From: Brachionus koreanus
Taxonomy: Eukaryota; Rotifera; Eurotatoria; Ploima; Brachionidae
Length of the DNA: 33,093 nucleotides
Direction: 5' to 3'
Assembly (NCBI GenBank): GCA_016987375.1
Contig: PJRA01000314.1
Coordinates: forward strand, 254,588-287,680
The notes beneath the pieces were generated by a model. That model was not told the origin of the DNA, searched no databases, and was given only the letters and a program-made list of their open reading frames with translations. Positions within the stretch are counted from its first letter, which is position 1. Each line of letters begins with the position of its first letter. This document shows positions 1 to 11,273 of the stretch, one piece after another. The translations under genes were made by a program, and so were the position numbers.

Positions 1-278
1 TGGGTCAAATGGTCAAGAACTCTAAAAAAAAAATAAAAAATTATGGACATTTAAAAACGAATTGAAGATATTTTTTTTTAAACCAAAATTAAATAGAAAT
101 GTTTGAATAAAATTAAAAAAATTATGTTAAAAAACGCAAAGTATAATTTTTGATTAATTTTTAAATTGCTTTGATGCTCAGAGATTTTAAACAAGAAATT
201 TAATTGTAATTATATGAAATTAAATTACAATCGCTCCGAAATCTTTGCTTTATAAATAAAGTGACAAAAAAAGATTTA

Positions 279-3200
279 TTATAAATTCGACAAGATTTCG
301 GCAAATATAATTTCAACAAAATAAATTGGACAAAAAAAATTAAATTGAGAAATTGTCAAAATTTTTTCTAAAAAAAATTTATCAAACAAGGTGTTATATT
401 TTTTTGTTGCTGATTGATTCAACCATAAAAATTAGTTTAAAAAATAGTAAATAATTTTTTTGAAATTTTTGAATTATCAAAAAAAGCTTGGTCTTACTTT
501 TTGGATCAAAACAGCAAAATTTGCATGCTGTTTTATTACAATCAGGTGAAACAATTGGTGGCGGCATTAGTTTTGGATAAAAAACTTTAAAAAAATATTC
601 ATGTAACATTGCTATTAATATAGAAAACTTTTAATCCTACATGATTCGTTGTACCCACTTGATCCATCCTCCAATTGAGTATTGTTTCCCATTACATTAT
701 GTACTCTGTTGTGATGCAATATTTGCAAAACTAGTATACCTATTATACTAAAAAGCCAAATCAAAATCTGTTTAAAAATCTGACAAACTTGTATTAAATA
801 ATTACCCAATAGCTATTATCATTACTGAAAAGGCTATGATAAATTTAAAAAATTTCTTATTCAAACAACATTCATAAGCACTTATTTCTTTTTCTTTCTC
901 GATTTGTCCATCATACGCCAAAGTTAAGTCGGTTTTATTTTTTTTGCTAAAATTAGCATACTCATTAGTATTTTGCATACTTTTCTCACTAATTATTTGC
1001 TCAATTTTTTCTATTTTTTTATTTAAATTTTTTGTTTTATCATCCAGAGCAATAACTGCACCAACACACTCCATGTGTATTCGATTCTAAAATTTAACAA
1101 ATTTAATTTAGTTATTAGGAGTCTAAAATGAATCGAATTATTACTTTATTGACATTTAAAAAATTGTTAATTATTTGACCATTTGACAAAACCAAATTGC
1201 CAGTAGGAACAACAGCATCGGGTATTATTTCTTGTACATGCTGAGCCAAAACACCATAGTCGCTTGATTGACCACCGTTCAAATCAGTAAATTCTTTTTT
1301 GAAATCATATTTATAAATTTTTAATCTTGACACATTCTCAAGAGCTCTGTTTGTGTCAACCTTAAATTTTAAAGTAATAAATATTCCCAGTCAAAAATGA
1401 TGTGAGCTTAAGAAATGAGCCAAAATATATGAAAAACTAATTTTGAATAAATTTTTTGTTAAACAAAAATTTTAATTACTGGTTCAATGTTTTCTTTTAT
1501 TCGAATGTCAGACGGTTGTAATACATTTCCAGAGAGCTTTATGTTTCCCAGAACAGTGAGTGCCTCATCAGGGTTAGCTGTGTTTATGCCAACATTTCCG
1601 TAAAAAGAATGCTTCTGCTCGAAAATTGTATTTGCATCATTGTTTTTACATTCATTGCTTTGTTTGAACAATATGTTATTTATTTTAGCCTGCAAAGGTT
1701 TTTCATCACATATTTCTTGTTTAAATTGCCCTGGATTAACAGCCTAGATTTAAATTAACAAATAAAACAGTTTTAGAAAATTTGTGCTGATTTTAGATTT
1801 ACTCTAACAATAACCCTTTCAGATGCAGACGAACAAAGAGTGAATATTTTTCCCGAGCTAGTCAAAACTTGAATTTCGACCACCAGTAGAAAATATCTCT
1901 GATCCGGATTTGGAATTGTCAGCCCAGCCTTGTTCCTCTTTCGATTGTTATTGTTAGTTGTATGAGCAAAATGCAATCTCATTTTGGTCAGTTTATTGCT
2001 CTGCTCTGGAATAAATTTGCATTCGACAGGCTCATAATCGACTGGTTTTCGGTCCGAATCCGATTGTTTTATTTGAATTTTTTGCATTGGCGACTCTTGT
2101 TTTATGCCGTACATCTGCAGAAGAAATTTTTCCACTCTGTAATATTCTGAGTCCATTTTTGGCTTACAATAAATCGGAATATTTTTCAATAATGTATGGG
2201 TTGTTATTTGAAAATGATTTTTCTTCTGACAAATAAATGCTTCATCAAATTGAGAATAAAAAAAACCTTTGTCTGCTTCAACGCGAAACAGCGGCGATTC
2301 ACTTTAAAAAAAAAAAAAATTTTATTTATTTTTCGATATTTGTTGTTTTGCAATTTAAAAAAAATAACACAAAATTTCTATGAATAAATAATTTTTTTTT
2401 TTAAGAATTTTTGTAAATATGAAATATTGAAATTTAAAATATTTTATTTAAAATTTAATTTGGGTATAACAAAAATTTAATGCTTCTAATTGAAACTAAA
2501 AACATTCGTGTATATTTTCTTATCCTCAGGAATGGCCCACACGCTAAGTCCCCGGAGTTATTCAAAATTGGAATGCTTGTTAGAATTTTGTTTAAAATTA
2601 TCATTAGTTTGTATTTTTTTTGGATTTTTCAGAAGTAATAATAAAACGACATTAGAAATAAAATAATTTTTATAAAAATCAAGATAATATGCTGATAATA
2701 TATTTTTTTAAACAAATATTAAATAGAATGGAAACTTTTAAAATCTTTTAAAAAAATTTTAATTTGAAGATTTTTCCGATTTCTTAAATTTAAAATATAC
2801 TTGATTTCTTAAAAAAAATACCAATTGAATCAAATAAGGCTAGAACAAATTTACATTTAATTTACAATTGTATATTATTTAAAAAAAAAAAGTTAAAATA
2901 AAATGCACATGAAAACTAGTTTTTAATCTGATCAAATTCTCAGTTTGCTTTTTGTAAGAAAATTTCTTTTAAGATTACTTTTTTTTTTGATTTTAGCTCT
3001 GAGTCAACCAAAATTTTTATATAAAATTTTAAATCGTATTTGTGAATAGATGAAATTTTAGTCTTTAGATTAGGAAAAAAAATATTAAAAAAATAATAGA
3101 AATATTTAAGTATAATCAATTTTGAAATGAAAAAACAATTGAAAGAATTTAAGAGTGCATGAATATTAAATCAATAGAGAGAAAGCAAAAATTAGGCATA

Positions 3201-5026
3201 TTTTTTTTCATTGGGACATTCTTGACATTCCTGTAAAAGGTTCCATTGAGTTTACCTAAAAATAAACATCCAAAAATTTTGAAGATTTTTTAGGCTAAAT
3301 TTGAGTATTGCGAAATTCAATTGCTTTTTTAATATATTAAAAATTTACAAGAATAGAATATTTTTAGTCATGAAAAAAAGACAAAAAATAAAACATCAAT
3401 ATTATTTAAATTCGATTTGGTTTCCTAGAAAAAAAATATAGAAAGTAAAATTTTATTTTAGATAATTCTAAAGTATTTTTCTAAAATTATTTTATTCTAG
3501 TAAATTTTAATTTAAAAAAAAAAAAAATTTTTTGTGTATTTGAATTTCACAATAGCCTAAATCTGTAATATTTAATTAGTGATTTAATTCAATTTTGAAG
3601 GCTTGATTCGCGTTTCGCGACAGATATGATGCTTTTAAAATTTAAATCTATTTTTGAAATAATTATTTTTACAGTCAGAGTGCTATTTGTTTTAAATTCA
3701 TTTAAAATAAGCCAACAATCTTACCTATTAGTAACATAACATTATTTAAATTAAATAATATTTTTTTTTTAAAAAAAAATTTTACTAAATTAACTTTGCT
3801 TAAACTTTTTGAGTACTAAATAATAGAAAGTTTTGTTTTTAAATAATGACAAGAAATTTTTATCAATAGAATGTATGAAATTAATTTATAACGCAGAAAA
3901 AAAGAGTGTTGAAAATTAAACTTTAGAATTCGTCTTAATCATGCATCGAGCTGAATTTTATTAAAACAAACAAAAACAAGATTTGAGACAACTAATTTTT
4001 TTTTTAGCATCTTAAATTGAATAATAAATTTTCATAAAAAATTTTTCCAGGCAATGTAAAAAAGAAATTATTGAATCATACAGAAGTTAAAAAAATAAAT
4101 GTAAATACAAAAATTTTAAATAAAATAAAAAACTTACATCTTTTCATATTTTTCATTAAAAATATAAACCCAATTATCCCAATTCCAGTAAGAAAAACTT
4201 ATACTTTTTAAAGATTTTCCTCTAAAAGAATTATTTTTATTTGTAGCATTTAAAATTGAATTTTGAACTAGATCGATATTTTTTGGACACTTTTCATCAT
4301 TTGCATTAAAATTTATGCCATTAGAACTGTTAAAATTAGAAAAAGAATCGTTAAACAATTTTTCTTCTTTGACACCGACATAAAACTCGTCTGTGTCCAA
4401 AGGCTCATCTTCTTCACAGCCCATGGCATCATTGCTTGAGCTAGTGTATTGTATTTTTTTTTTTAAATCAGGCGATGAGCTGCTGCCTCTTTTAAATCTG
4501 CTAATTTTGAAGCAATTATTGAAATATTTCAAAAATTTACCTATTAGAACCGGATAAACTATTAAGTTCGTGAGCATAGCTATGATGCATAGATGAGCAA
4601 GAGTCTGCTAGATCTTGAAAATGAAAATTGTTAATCTATTTTTGGGACAGAAATAAAAAGCATACATGGTGAGCCGTTTGAAGTATGTATACCTGGTGAG
4701 GTTTCTGTGCTGTTCGAGTGAGAATAGCTTGAGTTGGATACCGGATAAAAATGCATGTCCATACTGCGCTTGAGCTCATTTGCAATTACCGATGGAGAGG
4801 CTGGCGATTCCATGTTTCTTTAAATATATAAAAATTTAAAAATTTCCTTGAAAAATTTCCTATTTTGTTAAACTAGTTTAACAAAATAGGAAATTTTTCC
4901 ATATTACATGTTGTATTCATCATTGTTAAAAAGAGGCCCTATTTGTCCAATGTCTAGTAATTCAGGCTGATTTTGAATGGTATACTCCAAATTATAGCCG
5001 TATGGCAATTTGTAAATTTTATCCAT
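279..5026 (-). CDS. MYRF: Myelin regulatory factor (MYRF) orthologue, multi-exon, 3' end uncertain
   Basis: Membrane-bound transcription factor that trimerises, cuts itself and releases its N-terminal half to the nucleus. Exons in translation order, with phases that add up: 5026-4908, 4817-4666, 4604-4541, 4497-4138, 2301-1803, 1743-1480, 1360-1145, 1086-826, 767-641, 584-498, and a tentative last exon 409-279. Through 498 they give about 716 aa. Seen: a basic patch RFKRGSSSSPDLKKK after a Ser-rich N-terminus; NDT80-like DNA-binding domain from about residue 222 to 400 (RVEADKGF, ICQKKNHFQ, NPDQRYFLLVV, SERVIVR); S74-type intramolecular chaperone domain with GINTANPDEAL and the Ser-Lys self-cleavage dyad in PSDIRIKE; GVLAQHVQEIIPDAV; coiled coil; one transmembrane helix at about 640-662, split across two exons; lumenal Cys cluster CNKTACKFCC. 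The start ATG is 15 codon-frame bases after an in-frame TGA, but an acceptor-like TTAG lies between them, so a further 5' exon is possible. The conserved far C-terminal domain is not seen and may lie beyond base 1. Confidence 0.9.
2302..4137 (-). other. Large MYRF intron (1.84 kb)
   Basis: The intron runs from donor GTAAGT at 4137 to an acceptor AAAG at 2302. It separates the first DNA-binding-domain residues (NWVYIFNEKYEK) from RVEADKGF, and the split codon rejoins in phase. It is almost pure A/T. The one GC-richer patch is around 2530-2570, where a 44-codon plus-strand ORF starts at 2532. No RNA gene or recognisable transposon is seen. Confidence 0.8.
4850..4899. repeat. 50-bp perfect palindrome inside a MYRF intron
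   Basis: The sequence is its own reverse complement over 25 bp on each side of the centre between 4874 and 4875 (core TTAAACTAGTTTAA). There is no mismatch and no spacer. It sits wholly inside the 90-nt intron 4818-4907 and fills over half of it. In RNA it would form a hairpin limited only by the minimal loop size. Confidence 0.95.
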
Positions 5027-6127
5027 GTGAAATTTTCCTAATCAAGATATTCAGATCGATTTTTCTTTAATAAGATTCTTAAAATTCAAAAGCTTAAAAA
5101 AATATAGATTTTTTAAAATAAAAAAAGAATTTTGAGCCCAAATTTTCATAATAATTTCGAGTCATTTTGTTTAAAGAAAAAGGTAAACCATTTTAAATAA
5201 AACATAATAAATTAAATTTCAAGATTTCGTAAATACGAAAACCTACCTTTATACCTTTATAAATAAAATGGAATCATGAGATTTTTAGATTTGAAAAAAA
5301 AAAAATTCGAAAAACATTTTTTTAAGCTTTAGATTTTAATTGAAAAAAAATTAAGAAAGTAGGTTAACTGTTGTGTATGGTCGAATAAACTATGACTTAT
5401 TTTAAAAATTGAATTGGACGCTTTTTTATCAATAATTTTTGCATGCAAAAACTTTTGATATGTTTGACTATGCCAAGACAATGATGCCAAAAAGAGATGA
5501 CTTTAAGAAATTAATCTTTTTTTAATTTTCTAGACACTCATTTAGGCTAATTTTAAAAAGGTAAAAGTCGACTTTGATTAAAAAACATTGGATTACATAA
5601 ATGTGACATTAACTACAAAATAAAACTAAATTAAATTTAGAATTTATTTTTAAATTTTTAAATAGCTTCAAGAATGGCTTATAATTTTTTTTGGATTGGT
5701 TTTATTTAGATATAATGAATAATGGTACTTTAAAATGTAACAATATGTATTTATTAGCTCAAAAATTAAAAGCATTAAAAATAAACGAATATATTTCGAA
5801 TAATAGAATTGGAAAAGCTAAATTGTAATCCATAGGGATAATTAAAATATTCAATTGATTATACAGATAAATGTTTGAATATTGTTTTCATATTATTTTT
5901 CCCTAAATTAATCATTCCAAAAAATTAAATATTTATCGAGACATTAATAAAATTGAATCTAAATTATTTGTCTTTTTTTCTCTTAATTAATAAATAACCA
6001 ATATTAAATGATTCATTTTAAATTTTAATTTTCAAATTAAATCTTTTAATCCCAGTGTCCACCGACTATAGTAATCAATAATCCAGTAATGTTTCTTGAT
6101 ATTTTCGAGGTTGGAGATTTCTAAATT
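5027..6127. other. Intergenic, nothing recognised
   Basis: AT-rich sequence upstream of the MYRF start with many homopolymer runs. No coding stretch, RNA gene or long repeat is visible. It probably holds the MYRF promoter and any untranslated first exon, but no element can be pinned down. Confidence 0.5.
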
Positions 6128-6830
6128 TAAAGAAAGTTTTTGTCTTTTTTTGCTTTAAAAATATCGCTAGATTGAGTTTCCACTGCATCCACTCCCAACT
6201 TATTCCGTCCATTTACTACACGGTTTGAGATGAAGTGGTATCGTTGGGCACAATCATTGATTATTCCTCTTGAATTCTATTGAATTAAGTCACCTCTCAT
6301 CTCGGTCAAATACGTCAGATTTAGAGCCTTTGGTCTATCGTTGTAATTTAGATTTTTAAAACCAGAAATGGCACGAGTAGCTCTTCGTTGAACAGCCTCT
6401 AGAATTCTTTTATCTTTCTCTAAATATAGGCACCATGCTGGACTAGCATACTCTAAATGAGGCCTTACAAGACTTGTATAAAGTATTTTAATGACCATTT
6501 GTGTCCTAAATTTAATACCATGAAGAACTTGACCAAGTATTCTGTTGCCTTTTGAAGCTGCTTTGCAAATTTGTGAATGCCATTTTAAATCGTTTTGAAT
6601 CCAGATTCCTAAGTCTTTCTGAATCCGGGATCTTGAGACAAGATGAGTTTTTCCATTGGCTTAATCATTCATAATATAATTAATGAATCAAATATCATCT
6701 TGAGATAATTTAAATTATTCATGTGGATTGTATCGATCGATAATACAGAATATCTTGCATTCGTCTACATATAGTAGACATTTGTATTTTAGTCTGTTTG
6801 GCAATAACTGATGGGTTAATTAAATAATCT
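6128..6830 (-). mobile_element. Decayed LINE (Jockey/CR1-like) 3' fragment
   Basis: C-terminal part of a non-LTR retrotransposon polyprotein. The reading is spread over several frames: ASKGNRILGQVLHGIKF-like, then YTSLVRPHLEYASPAWC and VQRRATRAISG (the usual post-polymerase region), then a shifted frame with IINDCAQRYHFISNRVV ending KAKKDKNFL and a stop near 6130. Frameshifts and stops make it inactive. A second copy of the same family lies at 25770-26960. Confidence 0.8.
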
Positions 6831-6874
6831 AAGATTCAAATTGCTGACTTGAATTTTAAATAAAAATTAAGTTT

Positions 6875-8344
6875 TCATTGATTTATTTTAAAATTTTCAA
6901 AAAATAAAAAGTATTCCTGGTCAAATAAAATTTGTTTGAAAAATATTTTATTTTTATATAGCATTTTTTTACTATGTTTAAAATGAGACATAAATTCCAT
7001 TTGAAATGAAGGTCTATTCACCTTGGTCTTAATAAGAGTAAAGTTTAGCCCATCAAATTTATAGTCAGTTATTGCAAAATGAGAAAGAAAACTAAATGTG
7101 TTTCGAGTGTTGTAAATACTTTTACCAATTGAAATTTGTTTTAATATAAAAAATCGAGCAAAGGTTTTGTTTTCATTCACTTTTTCTGCTATTTTATTAT
7201 TCAAATCACATATAGCATCTGCGTATTGTTTCTCTTTGGCATCTGAAATTTCAACAAAATAATTATTAGGCTTAAAAACCACATAAGGAAATTTTTGTGC
7301 AAACTTTACATTAAAACAAATATCACTCATTATCCATGACGGAATGACATAGTAACCATTAAAATACTGACTTTTTTTCGTTGTTAAATCCAATCTTTTT
7401 AAAAAGCTTAACATATTTGTGGTTGAATAGTTTGAATTGTTTAGAAAATTAATGCTGTATTTATCAGGTTTTTTTTTTCTAGGAAAAATTAATTCATCAG
7501 AATCAACAACTTGAATATATTTGAACTTATCAATATTTTCTAAATAGCATTCATTTATCAATAAAACATTAATTAGATCCATTTTTCGATAAAAATCTTT
7601 TCTATTTGGATTTGTGTAAAAAAAATTATGAGACTCTTTTTTTGATTGACCATGTCTCATCATATTTGGAATACAAGTCAAAGTTTTAATGTTTACTTTT
7701 TCTAATTTGTTCCACATATCATCAACAAATTTGTATCCCTGAATATAATCAACTCCTAAATAAATATTTATTTTTTGCCATTCAATATAGTCTTGGTTTC
7801 TTGACGAATCATTAAATAAAGTTTTAGTACAAATCATAAGATTTTTTTTACTAGCATCTGTTGGCTTTATTAGTTTTGAAGTAAGCTTAATTTTTGTTGT
7901 GTTGGAATTTTTTCTAACCATTACAAAATAATTTAGTTTTGGATCAATAAATTTATTCTTAACTTTGATTAGTATTCTGCTAAAAGCGAAATTTTGGTTT
8001 AGGAGATCTCTTTTTACTTGGTAAATTTTTCTATATTCAATTTGAAGTTGGCTTTCTGAATTCTCCGATTTGACTAAAATTTCAAATTTCATATTTGATC
8101 TTGACGGATGAACAAATCCAATTATTATCAAAGGTACATCTGTAAAAAAAAATGCATGTTGCTTACGAAAATAGTATAATTCATCGAACAGAATCCAGTC
8201 ACCATATTTTCCACAGAATTCATCAATATTTTTACTTTGAAAAACAAATGCTTTGTTTGATTTTTGCATGAAATAATAAAAAATCATATGAAATATGCAT
8301 ACTTGTATCAATAAAGCATATAGGCCATATTTTAATCGTTCCAT
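6875..8344 (-). CDS. Glycosyltransferase family 92 (DUF23) protein
   Basis: Intronless 489-aa ORF. An N-terminal hydrophobic stretch (about residues 9-26, LYALLIQVCIFHMIFYYF) after a short basic tail predicts a type II Golgi membrane protein. The GT92-type catalytic region follows: EWQKINIYLGVDYIQGY near 188-204, then NVLLINECYLENIDKFKYIQ leading to VVDSDELIFPRK (about 279-290), the DxD-like metal/nucleotide-sugar motif of the family. GT92 enzymes of worms and vertebrates add galactose to core fucose or to N-glycan branches; the sugar used here cannot be read from sequence. Length agrees with the family. The gene has retrotransposon remains on both sides (ending at 6830 and starting near 8636) and no introns, unlike MYRF, so a retrocopy origin is possible. 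Confidence 0.8.
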   Translation of the reverse strand: MERLKYGLYALLIQVCIFHMIFYYFMQKSNKAFVFQSKNIDEFCGKYGDWILFDELYYFRKQHAFFFTDVPLIIIGFVHPSRSNMKFEILVKSENSESQLQIEYRKIYQVKRDLLNQNFAFSRILIKVKNKFIDPKLNYFVMVRKNSNTTKIKLTSKLIKPTDASKKNLMICTKTLFNDSSRNQDYIEWQKINIYLGVDYIQGYKFVDDMWNKLEKVNIKTLTCIPNMMRHGQSKKESHNFFYTNPNRKDFYRKMDLINVLLINECYLENIDKFKYIQVVDSDELIFPRKKKPDKYSINFLNNSNYSTTNMLSFLKRLDLTTKKSQYFNGYYVIPSWIMSDICFNVKFAQKFPYVVFKPNNYFVEISDAKEKQYADAICDLNNKIAEKVNENKTFARFFILKQISIGKSIYNTRNTFSFLSHFAITDYKFDGLNFTLIKTKVNRPSFQMEFMSHFKHSKKMLYKNKIFFKQILFDQEYFLFFENFKINQ

Positions 8345-8635
8345 TTTTTCAGAATTTTCAGTAAATAATTCAATTTAAAAAATAGTTTCGAAAATGAGTT
8401 TGCGAATTATTTTTGATTTAATGAGTTAGAGAAAAAGTAATTAAAAACCCAACGAATTTAAATAGTTTAAAAATAAATTCAATACTAAATTAAAAATAAA
8501 ATAAGTTTTTATTTTTTTCATATTTTTCGAAAAAAAAGTCATCAAGGATCTTCAAAACAAATTTAAATATTCTAATTAAAAATATAAAATTTAACGAATA
8601 AATTTTAATTTTTATATACAAAAAATCAATTTTAG

Positions 8636-8835
8636 TAGTAGTAGTTAGTTGAACTGCAACTCGGAAAAATGCCCGAACAGAGCTCTAATGAGCTATAGCA
8701 GTCGCTTCTTTTTTCACAAGCCAAGCATCTGATTTCGACTTAAAAATATTCAACCTTTTTGCACTAACTATCTCTTCCGGTAATCCATTCCATCTATTTA
8801 TTTGTGAGTAATTTTTAACAACAAAAATTATAATG
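8636..8835 (-). mobile_element. LINE 3'-terminal fragment with (CTA)n tail
   Basis: Read on the minus strand, one open frame gives NYSQINRWNGLPEEIVSAKR followed by LNIFKSKSDAWL and a stop. This is the typical last segment of Jockey/CR1-class polyproteins (a W..LPEEVV..S...FK..LD pattern). After a short 3' UTR it ends in CTACTACTACTA, consistent with a simple-repeat LINE tail. The remaining 8836-9190 contains weak LINE-like words but no continuous frame. Confidence 0.65.
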
Positions 8836-9189
8836 TAGATTCCTTTAGATAAATAAATAGTAAATTTTTTTGTTTCTTAAAATATTAGAATAAAAATTTA
8901 AAACCACCTGGAGAAGGTTGAAATGGATTGACGGTCAAAAAAATGAATTAATTTTACAATGCTCTTTTTTAGATGGTCCATTAAATGGGAAAAGTGAAGG
9001 CTTATGGCAAATTGCTATTTTTCTTAAATTTTTTATTTCTAAATTTAACAGGCTGTGAGTAGTAAAACTCCTTCCATCATCATTTTTTTACTTTAAGACA
9101 GCTTTGGAAATAAAAAAAAATTAAAAGAGAAGGTTTATGTGTACAAAATATTAATTTAAATAGGCAATTTTGTAAAAAAGAAGAATTTG

Positions 9190-11190
9190 ATTAAAGAGAA
9201 AGACCCTTTTCATCCATCCACTGCTTCATTCCATGTATCACAGAGAGGCGTTTTTTTTTTTACAGCTTCTCGAACTATTAACAAAGACGTCATGATATTT
9301 CTTAACGAGATTAAGTATATATTTGTTTTTAAAAATAAAACAGTTTTTGAGGTACTTAGTAAATAGATTTTTAAGACGAACTTCAATTTTGTCAAGTTAA
9401 ATGTTCTCAAAAAATTTGTCCAGCAAATTTAATGGTGTGTCATATAGGATTTTGTAGATTGATTTGATGGAAATGTTTTGTATTACTTGAGTTTTATTTA
9501 AGTTAGTTTTAGAGACCAAAGTTGGCAGAAAAAAACTGTAATCAATAATTGAAGAAGTTTATAAATAGAGATCAATGTATTTTTTTTTTATTTTCCAAGA
9601 TTTGTTGGATAAAATTTTGATGATGTTTAAACGTTCCATACATCTTGAGCAAATATTGTCTATGTGTCGATTGAAAGATAGATTTTCATCGAATTTTATG
9701 CCAACAAAAGTTAGATTTTATTCATGGGGAATATTCACTGGAAAAAACTTGATATTGGGCTCTTGGTTTTTATTGGGGTTTCCAGAGAAAATTGTATAAC
9801 CGCACTTTTCCGGGGCCATTTTCATTTTCCATTTAATTAGCCAGTTCTCAATTTTTTTTTAAATAAAGATTAATAGTTGAGCTAATTTTCCCATATCTTT
9901 TAAAAATAAGGAAACTGACAAGATCGTCAGCAAAGAGAAGAGAATATTCTTTGTTTGTTGTGTTTAGCTTAGGGATGTCATTTATAAAAATTGTGAAAAG
10001 AATTGGACTGATGACCGCACCTGAAGGGACTCCAGTTTGAATCAGTCTCATGATTGTTTACTTTTACGAAGAATTTTCTTTTATTCAGGAATTCCTTTAC
10101 CCATTCAAGTATATAGAGAGGTACTTTCATTTGTGCCATTTTAAAAAGAATCCCATTGTGCCAAGTTTTGTCACACGCCTGTGAAATATCGAAAAATAAG
10201 CTACAAACTTTTTTCTTTCTATTCAAGCTTTCAGATATTTTTTGGTTCAAAAACAAAAGGTTATCAGCTGTTCGTCGATGTGAACGGAAACCTGATTGTT
10301 GATGGCAAATCAGGTGATTTTTTTCTAAGAAAGAATAAAGCCTATTTCGAATGATTCTTTCCAAGAGTTTGTCGAGACAACTTGTAACACTAATCGGTCG
10401 ATATTTGAGGGGATCACTTGAAACTTTCTTTTTCGGAATCACTGTTATCCTTGATAATTTCCAATCTGATGGGAGGGTTGAGGAAGAGAGACAAAGATTA
10501 AAAAGAGTTAAAATTTTTGTAAGGAAAGAATTTGGTAAATTTTTTAACATTTGATTACAAATTTTGTCCGGTCCTGGTGCGGAGTCAACTCTTTTGAGTT
10601 CATGTAATTCAATTTTAAGAAACAAGATATCAATGGATGAATTATTAGAAAGATATTTTTTATTATTAATGAATGAATCAACATTTTGAGAGTGTTTTTG
10701 ATCCCAGTTAATTGAGTTATCCATTGAAAAAGTTTTGGAGAGGATTGACTTAAAAAGTTCCGCTTTTTCTTTATCAGTTTTAAGGTTCCTATTGTTTATG
10801 TATAAACTGGGAATCTTTGAATTTGAATTCTTCTCTCTAAACTTGTTGATCTTATACCAAAAATGCCTTGAAGAACAAAGATTCGAACCCTGTCTCTTAA
10901 TGAAATCAACCATTTTCTCGTCCTCTAGCTTCTCCAATTCAAAACGTAATCTATTTGTCAGGTTAATACCCTGAGTACGTAAGATTTTAGTTGAAGGATT
11001 GTTCGGGTTTCTTTGAATTTGCTTTTTGAGCTTTTTTCGTTGTTGTATTATATCTAGAATGTGTTTAGGATAGGACTTTTTGAAGTTTTTTTTTGAAAAT
11101 AAAGGAATGCTAGAAAAGGCAGCTTTTAAAATATTTGATGAAATGTTAGCATTAAGATTTTCAACACTAAAATATGGACACATGTGATTC
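9190..11190 (-). mobile_element. 5'-truncated, frameshifted LINE reverse transcriptase
   Basis: A 401-aa frame (11183-9978) carries the linker and reverse transcriptase: SAPGPDKICNQML, KYRPISVTSCLDKLLERII, QSGFRSHRRTADNLL and LFFDISQACDKTWHNG (first catalytic Asp region). Near 10040 the frame shifts to 10051-9848, which continues GVPSGAVISPILF and the catalytic LFADDL. Further broken frames to about 9190 hold the thumb and C-terminal region (VIQNISIKSIYKILYDTP, TPLCDTWNE). There is no endonuclease domain upstream, so the copy is 5' truncated. It belongs to the Jockey/CR1 class; the frameshift and stops make it dead. Plus-strand ORFs here are antisense shadows. Confidence 0.9.
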
Positions 11191-11273
11191 TAATATTATT
11201 TTTAAAAAATAGTGTCATCTCGTGACTTCAGACTTATGTTTCTAAAAAATTTTCGTTTGTTCAAAAGTTAAAA

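Noticed and set aside
1962..2150. Plus-strand ORF opposite the MYRF DNA-binding domain
   Set aside because: Antisense to conserved MYRF sequence, no independent evidence.
9210..9410. 66-aa ORF as a separate gene
   Set aside because: It belongs to the C-terminal part of the decayed LINE (TPLCDTWNE follows the LINE reading), not a host gene.
9575..10974. Plus-strand ORFs of 67-79 aa over the LINE
   Set aside because: They are antisense to recognisable reverse-transcriptase motifs on the minus strand.
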